Both the position numbers and the translations under genes were made by a program. Below the pieces are notes generated by a model. It was not told the origin of the DNA, ran no database searches, and saw only the letters and a program-made list of their open reading frames with translations. From Flavobacteriales bacterium (GTDB taxonomy: Bacteria; Bacteroidota; Bacteroidia; Flavobacteriales_F; PHOS-HE28), in NCBI GenBank assembly GCA_016710965.1, contig JADJTW010000008.1:161047-225046 (forward strand): a DNA stretch of 64,000 nucleotides, given 5' to 3'. Every line of letters begins with the position of its first letter. Positions within the stretch are counted from its first letter, which is position 1. This document shows, piece by piece, positions 59,399 to 64,000 of this stretch.

Positions 59399-62251
59399 AT
59401 GAAAAACAACTGGTCCATCCAAGAGGTGCTCGGTAGCATGGTCTTGCGGGGACGCACACTCTCATTGGCGGTGTTGACCCTGCTCCTGCTGATCCCGGTT
59501 ACGGGAACAGCACAAACGAAGGAGCAACCGAAGAGCTTCGCGTTGGCGGACAAACAACTGGATGCCGTTGAGCGCAAGACGCTCGCGAGCATCAATGTGG
59601 AAGCCCTGCTGGCCGAGGACGAAAAGCGCAGGATGAGCCCGCAACGCCCCGGTCCACTGCGCTTCGCAATAGCAGAAGACGCGGCCTTCGACCTGAACAA
59701 CTCCGGTACCTGGCGGGACCTGCCGGACGGACGCCTCTGGCGGCTGCGCATGCATTCACCGGGAGCGGTGAGCCACAACCTGGGCATCACCCGTTTCGAA
59801 CTGCCCGAAGGTGCCAAGCTGTGGATCTACAACCCGGAAGGAAAGCATGTGGAAGGAGCGTACACGACCCGCGACCGCAGCCATGAAGGCAGCTTGTGGA
59901 CACCGATCATTGAAGGCGACGAAATCGTGGTCGAGCTCTTCGTGCCCATAGGTGCCTCCGGTGCGGTTGTGGTGATCGGCAAGGTGAACAAGGGATACCG
60001 CACCTTCGGAAAGGAAGGTGTGGACAAGCAAGGCTCTTGCAACAACGATGTGATCTGTCCCGAAGGAGACCCCTGGCGCGATGAGATCCGCTCCGTCGCC
60101 CGCTATTCCATCAACGGAACGGGTTTATGCACGGGCCAACTGGTGAACAACACCGCACAGGACTTCACGCCGTACTTCCTGAGCGCCAACCACTGCGGGG
60201 TGAACAGTACCAACGACGCAACGCTGGTCTTCTTCTGGAATTTCGAATCGGCCAATTGCGGTGATCTGTCCGGCGGCAGCCTGGCCAATACCCAGACCGG
60301 TGCCACCTTCCGGGCAGCGAGCGCGGCGAGCGATTTCGTGCTGGTCGAACTCGAAGAGGACCCCGACCCGGCCTTCAACGTGTACTTCGCCGGCTGGGAC
60401 GCGGATGGATCGACGGCAGCGTCGACGGTGTGCATCCATCATCCGAGCGGTGACGAGAAAGCCATCTCGTTCAATAACAACGCGGTGACATCGACGGCCT
60501 ACTTATCCAGCACCGTAAGCGCCGCTGCGAACCACTGGCGGGTGGACGACTGGGAGGATGGCACGACAGAACCCGGATCATCCGGATCGGGGATATGGGA
60601 CGCGGCCACCCATCGCATCGTAGGACAGCTCCATGGTGGCAACGCTTCCTGTTCCTCCGTCACCGACGACTGGTTCGGAAAGTTCAGCACGAGCTGGACC
60701 GGTGGCGGAACCAACTCCACCCGCCTTAGCAACTGGCTCGATCCCGGCAACACCGGCATCCTCGAGCTGGACGGCGATCCCCACCTCACCACCCTTGATG
60801 GAATACACTTCGACTTCCAGGGCGCCGGCGAGTACGTGGCCCTGCGTGATAATGACCTCGCCGAGATCCAGGTGCGCATGGCACCCATCGCCACCAGCTT
60901 CAACCCGGGGCCCAGTGCGCATCACGGGCTCTCCACCTGCGTGAGCCTCAACACCGCTGTGGCGGTACGCATGGGCAAGCACCGCATCACCTACCAGCCC
61001 AACCTCAGCGGAGTGCCCGATCCCAGTGGGCTCCAGCTCCGCGTGGACGGCAAGCTCACCACGCTGGGGGCAGCGGGCCTATACCTGGGTGGTGGCCGCA
61101 TTGCGAAGACCGTGGCCGAGGGCGGCATCGCCATCACCTTCCCGTCCAAGTACGTGCTCACCGTTACACCGGGCTGGTGGGGTTCGCAAAGCAAGTGGTA
61201 CCTCAACGTGGATGTCATTCGCACAGCGGCCAGCGGGGTTGTTGGTGCATCCCCTGCCGCCGATAAGGGCGGCGTCGGTGGGCTTTGTGGTGACATTCCG
61301 GGCAAGAGCTGGCTGCCGAGGCTGCCGGACGGCTTCGACATGGGGCCCATGCCGGTGGCCATGCATGATCGGTATGTGGATCTCTACGAAAAGTTCGGTG
61401 CGGCATGGCGCGTAACCGCCGCAACAAGCCTCTTCGACTATGCACCGGGCACGTCCACTGCCGATTTCACGCTCACGGCCTGGCCCATGGAGCAACCACC
61501 CTGTGTGCTACCAGCCACGGTGCAGGTAAGGCCCCTCGACCTGGCGACAGCACAAGCGGCGTGTGCATCCATCACCAACGCCAACCGCCGGGCCAATTGC
61601 GTGTTCGACGTGCAGGTCACCGGCGAAGTCGGCTTTGCACAGACCTACATCCTCTCGCAACGCATCGAGGACGGCGCCACCACGACCACCGTGAACGCGG
61701 ACAGGGACCAAAGCCAGCGCAAGGAAACGGTTGAGTTCATCGCCACCGTGGTGCGTTCAGCGGATAGGGACGGCGCCAAGCCCACCGGCACGGTGCAGTT
61801 CATGCTGGACGGGAAAGAGGTGGGCAAGCCCGTGAACCTCGACCGCAGCGGCCGCGCGGTGTGGAGCACATCCACGCTGGAGCTCGGCGAGCACACCATC
61901 GCGGCCACCTACATCCCGGGCAGCGAGGTGTTCCTGGCAAGTACCAGTCTCCAGATCCCCCACACGGTGATAGAGCCGCAGGAAGATGCAGCTGGAGAGG
62001 ATGGAGCCACGGGTAATTGGACACTGTGGATGGATCGCGGTGATCGTGTTGGGGATTGGGGTTTGGTGGTTGAGGCGGCGGTAGTGGAAAGGAAATACGC
62101 CCCACGACACGATGAACTCAAACCCGGACTAAACATGGCTCGTCTTCAGTACTACGTCGTCCTTCACGAAGGAGAGTGGAAAGTCACCTCACGAAGGCAA
62201 AAGGTCCAGCGCCTATCCGACACAAGGTGCCGCCATCAAAGCAGCCGTTGA
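59399..62251 (+). CDS. Secreted lysyl-endopeptidase-like serine protease with VWD and Ig-like domains
   Basis: The frame has 950 residues, but the natural end is probably 62084. Signal peptide near residues 15-40 (LSLAVLTLLLLIPVTGTAQ). The trypsin-fold domain (about 200-450) starts SCNNDVICPEGDPWRDEIRS, with catalytic His in FLSANHCG, Asp in DFVLVELEEDPD and Ser in PGSSGSGIWD, as in lysyl endopeptidases. A von Willebrand type D-like domain follows (LDGDPHLTTLDGIHFDFQG, about 455-620), then an Ig-like repeat (PTGTVQFMLDGKEVGKPV, about 800-860). After about 62020 the next frame encodes GWIAVIVLGIGVWWLRRR and a stop, a membrane anchor, so one indel has hidden the true C-terminus. Confidence 0.82.
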   Translation: MKNNWSIQEVLGSMVLRGRTLSLAVLTLLLLIPVTGTAQTKEQPKSFALADKQLDAVERKTLASINVEALLAEDEKRRMSPQRPGPLRFAIAEDAAFDLNNSGTWRDLPDGRLWRLRMHSPGAVSHNLGITRFELPEGAKLWIYNPEGKHVEGAYTTRDRSHEGSLWTPIIEGDEIVVELFVPIGASGAVVVIGKVNKGYRTFGKEGVDKQGSCNNDVICPEGDPWRDEIRSVARYSINGTGLCTGQLVNNTAQDFTPYFLSANHCGVNSTNDATLVFFWNFESANCGDLSGGSLANTQTGATFRAASAASDFVLVELEEDPDPAFNVYFAGWDADGSTAASTVCIHHPSGDEKAISFNNNAVTSTAYLSSTVSAAANHWRVDDWEDGTTEPGSSGSGIWDAATHRIVGQLHGGNASCSSVTDDWFGKFSTSWTGGGTNSTRLSNWLDPGNTGILELDGDPHLTTLDGIHFDFQGAGEYVALRDNDLAEIQVRMAPIATSFNPGPSAHHGLSTCVSLNTAVAVRMGKHRITYQPNLSGVPDPSGLQLRVDGKLTTLGAAGLYLGGGRIAKTVAEGGIAITFPSKYVLTVTPGWWGSQSKWYLNVDVIRTAASGVVGASPAADKGGVGGLCGDIPGKSWLPRLPDGFDMGPMPVAMHDRYVDLYEKFGAAWRVTAATSLFDYAPGTSTADFTLTAWPMEQPPCVLPATVQVRPLDLATAQAACASITNANRRANCVFDVQVTGEVGFAQTYILSQRIEDGATTTTVNADRDQSQRKETVEFIATVVRSADRDGAKPTGTVQFMLDGKEVGKPVNLDRSGRAVWSTSTLELGEHTIAATYIPGSEVFLASTSLQIPHTVIEPQEDAAGEDGATGNWTLWMDRGDRVGDWGLVVEAAVVERKYAPRHDELKPGLNMARLQYYVVLHEGEWKVTSRRQKVQRLSDTRCRHQSSR

Positions 62252-62367
62252 TGCTGAATGGAGGCTGGCAGGCATGGCCAAGATGCACAAGTGTCGATCC
62301 AGGGCGAAGACAACAAGTTCGAACGGAATGGACCCATGGCAACGACCCATATCCGCCCAAAGGTTGA
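62135..62367 (+). pseudogene. DUF2188 family protein, broken by three frameshifts
   Basis: Starts MARLQYYVVLHEGEWKV, then continues in other frames as EGKRSSAYPTQGAAIKAAV, as GRHGQDAQVSIQGEDNKF, and finally as RTEWTHGNDPYPPKG with stop at 62365-62367. Stitched together this is a full DUF2188 protein of about 76 residues, whose characteristic end is GNDPYPPKG. Shifts fall near 62190, 62262 and 62318. DUF2188 proteins have no known role but occur in mobile and defence-rich regions. It is either a decayed gene or indel-rich sequence. Confidence 0.72.
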
Positions 62368-62501
62368 GCCTGAAAAACGGGCGTCCTTGGCTGCACGTAC
62401 CGAGACGGAGGCCCCTGGAGGCCTTAGACACGGCGGACCTTATTAAGACACCCTGCCAACACCTCCTCGCAAATCTGACATTACAAACAGCAATTAGCCT
62501 C

Positions 62502-64000
62502 ATGGACACCTCAACCCGCCCCGGACTCAACCTCGATCGCATCTATGAGCTTAGACAGGAGGTCATCCTTATCGGTCTAACAGGTCGAACTGGAGCGGGC
62601 TGCACCAAAAGTGGCCGATATTCTCTCACAGGACTTTGCCAAGAATCTGGAAGGAACGTCACTTCACCGCAAGGAACAGCTTCAAGACCACGGCGGACTA
62701 CCATAACAACGACAGGAAATACAGGATCATCTACGATTTTGCTGAAGCCAACTATGCACCTTCACTTTGCTCCGTTATAGAGATGTGATGACATCGTTCA
62801 TCTTGGAACATGATGTCGAAAAGCTCATCGAGTTCCTTGATGGCATACCCAGAGATACTGATTTCATAAAAAACCCGACATCCATCAACTACATGCACGC
62901 AGGAGGCAGGATGATCAAGACCCTCACAAATGAATTCACTAAATGGAGCCTAGTTGTTCGGGCGATTGTGCAACAGCACAAGTCCAGTATGGAGTATGAA
63001 TCTGCCAGACAAGCCGAAAGTCGTGGTGCGTACTACAAGAGCGTGTATGAATTGTTCAGCGGTGAAGAGTACCGTCATTCAGCACTGCACTACACGATGC
63101 TCTTGCTTGCCAGAGCAAATCGAAGCGCAAAGCGCCATGGATGCCCTCTGTAATCGTCGCGGAAAACCGGTTGTGTGTACGGAGTACCGGCACGGAACCG
63201 ATCAACCGTATACAAATCTGGTCGAATTAATGTAATAATCAAGGCTTACCGGGAGGCAACGAAGCGGCAAGCAAAGAAGGGGGAGCCCAGGAAGACAACG
63301 CGTATTGTTATTGACTCCTTCAGGAATCCATTGGAAATTATGTACTTCAAGGAGCGGTACGCGGCGTTCTACACGTTTGCGGTCCACATAGATGAGCGCG
63401 AGAAGATGGCACGTATGCGAAGAGCGTACAAGGACCATGAGGAAGACCTGCATCGATCATTCGCCTTGATGAGAGGGAATATCAGGCCGCCAGAGGCGAA
63501 TTCTACGCTCAGGATGTCCATGAGTGCATACAGAAAGCAGACGTGCATCTGTACAACTTCCTCAGCAACACACAGCCTGCTGAGAAGACCCCGGTTGCCA
63601 CAGTTGAGATGGATGGACCGCCGCATCGCTTTTCGATCTTGGCCAATGATCCTGCAGTACACCAGTCTCATCATGCAACCAGGCCCGACCACGCCAATGC
63701 CTGAAGAACGCTGCATGCAAGTAGCGTTTACCGCGAAGTACAATTCAGGTTGCATTTCTAGGCAAGTAGGCGCCGTGCTAGCGAACAAGGCATACTCCAT
63801 CAAAGCAGTGGGCTGGAACAACACACCCGAGGGTCAGGTACCTTGCCTACTACGAAATGTTGAAGACCTCGTAAATGGATTCGATGATGGCGCATCTCGT
63901 GATTTCAAACGCACCAACAAAGAGTTCCGAGGTGTGCTGACCAAACAGTATATGGTGCCGTGAACAAGAGCAATATGAAAGGACACAACTGTAGCTTTGC
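62502..64000 (+). pseudogene. Antiphage dCTP deaminase-like protein, frameshifted and cut by window end
   Basis: Pieces in all three frames line up as one protein. From ATG 62502 comes a P-loop (EVILIGLTGRTGAGC). Helical segments follow (KVADILSQDFAKNLEG; YRIIYDFAEANYAP; LLRYRDVMTSFILEHDVEKL), then RIVIDSFRNPLEIMYFKERY, then QDVHECIQKADVHLYN, and the deaminase domain start (RCMQVAFTAKYNSGCISRQV; AVGWNNTPEGQVPC), ending KGHNCSFC at the edge. A P-loop NTPase followed by a cytidine deaminase is the plan of antiphage dCTP deaminases, which drain dC nucleotides in infection. The HAE motif should lie past 64000. At least eight shifts (near 62605, 62700, 62765, 63090, 63215, 63450, 63600, 63950) break it. 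GC is visibly lower than elsewhere, suggesting transfer. Confidence 0.7.

Overview
The window reads as chromosome of a GC-rich member of the Bacteroidetes, most likely an uncultured Flavobacteriales relative. Evidence: many secreted proteins with type IX secretion (T9SS) C-terminal sorting domains and one CHU_C/gliding-type C-terminus; few Shine-Dalgarno sites; Bacteroidetes-type -7 promoter boxes (TAnnTTTG) lying almost on top of start codons; a Bacteroidetes-style SUF operon (sufA-B-C-D-S-E, DUF59, DUF2480); and the Bacteroidetes-type long PurF. Genus and species cannot be told from the sequence alone.

Layout. 1-2.6 kb: ABC exporter (permease running off the left edge, plus ATPase). 2.7-7.7 kb: a T9SS beta-propeller-like protein, an Mrr-type restriction endonuclease, a four-helix-bundle protein, a 25-bp perfect inverted repeat, and dinB. 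7.8-14.7 kb: the SUF iron-sulfur operon, interrupted by two copies of a hairpin repeat and by an abnormal G/C-homopolymer stretch that looks like a sequence artefact. 14.7-22.7 kb: a secreted HExxH protein, purF and a 1.3-kresidue gliding/T9SS type B protein. 22.7-24.3 kb: an operon for 3-hydroxyanthranilate cleavage. 25-36.7 kb: four large T9SS proteins on the minus strand (two broken by single-base frameshifts) around one SDR gene. 36.8-45.6 kb: TonB-like protein, two-component system, a class-8-like aldehyde dehydrogenase, a small ORF, a duplicated SiaB/DUF6272-like protein, and an HD-phosphohydrolase/polyphosphate-kinase fusion. 45.6-46.1 kb: tRNA-Ala followed by three degenerate tRNA-like copies, each with its own hairpin. 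46.2-57.3 kb: aldo/keto reductase, ABC export system with periplasmic adaptor, RidA-type aminomuconate deaminase, DUF3999/DUF2339 pair, MscS channel, DUF418 protein. 57.4-57.8 kb: a decayed 21-bp (heptad) repeat. 57.9-62 kb: a helical protein of unknown function and a secreted lysyl-endopeptidase-like protease. 62.1-64 kb: lower-GC DNA with a DUF2188 gene and what looks like an antiphage P-loop/cytidine deaminase gene, both shattered by frameshifts and the last cut by the window end.

Genes that work together: the SUF operon builds Fe-S clusters. 3-hydroxyanthranilate dioxygenase, ACMS decarboxylase, a 2-aminomuconate/hydroxymuconate-semialdehyde-type dehydrogenase and a RidA-family 2-aminomuconate deaminase together make a plausible kynurenine-pathway meta-cleavage route, although they sit in three places. 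Mrr and the broken deaminase are genome-defence genes. Repeated single-base frameshifts (about 26118, 33790, 62020, and many after 62135) and the G/C-run region at 13158-13385 suggest indel errors in the assembly, so broken genes should not be taken as true pseudogenes without read support.
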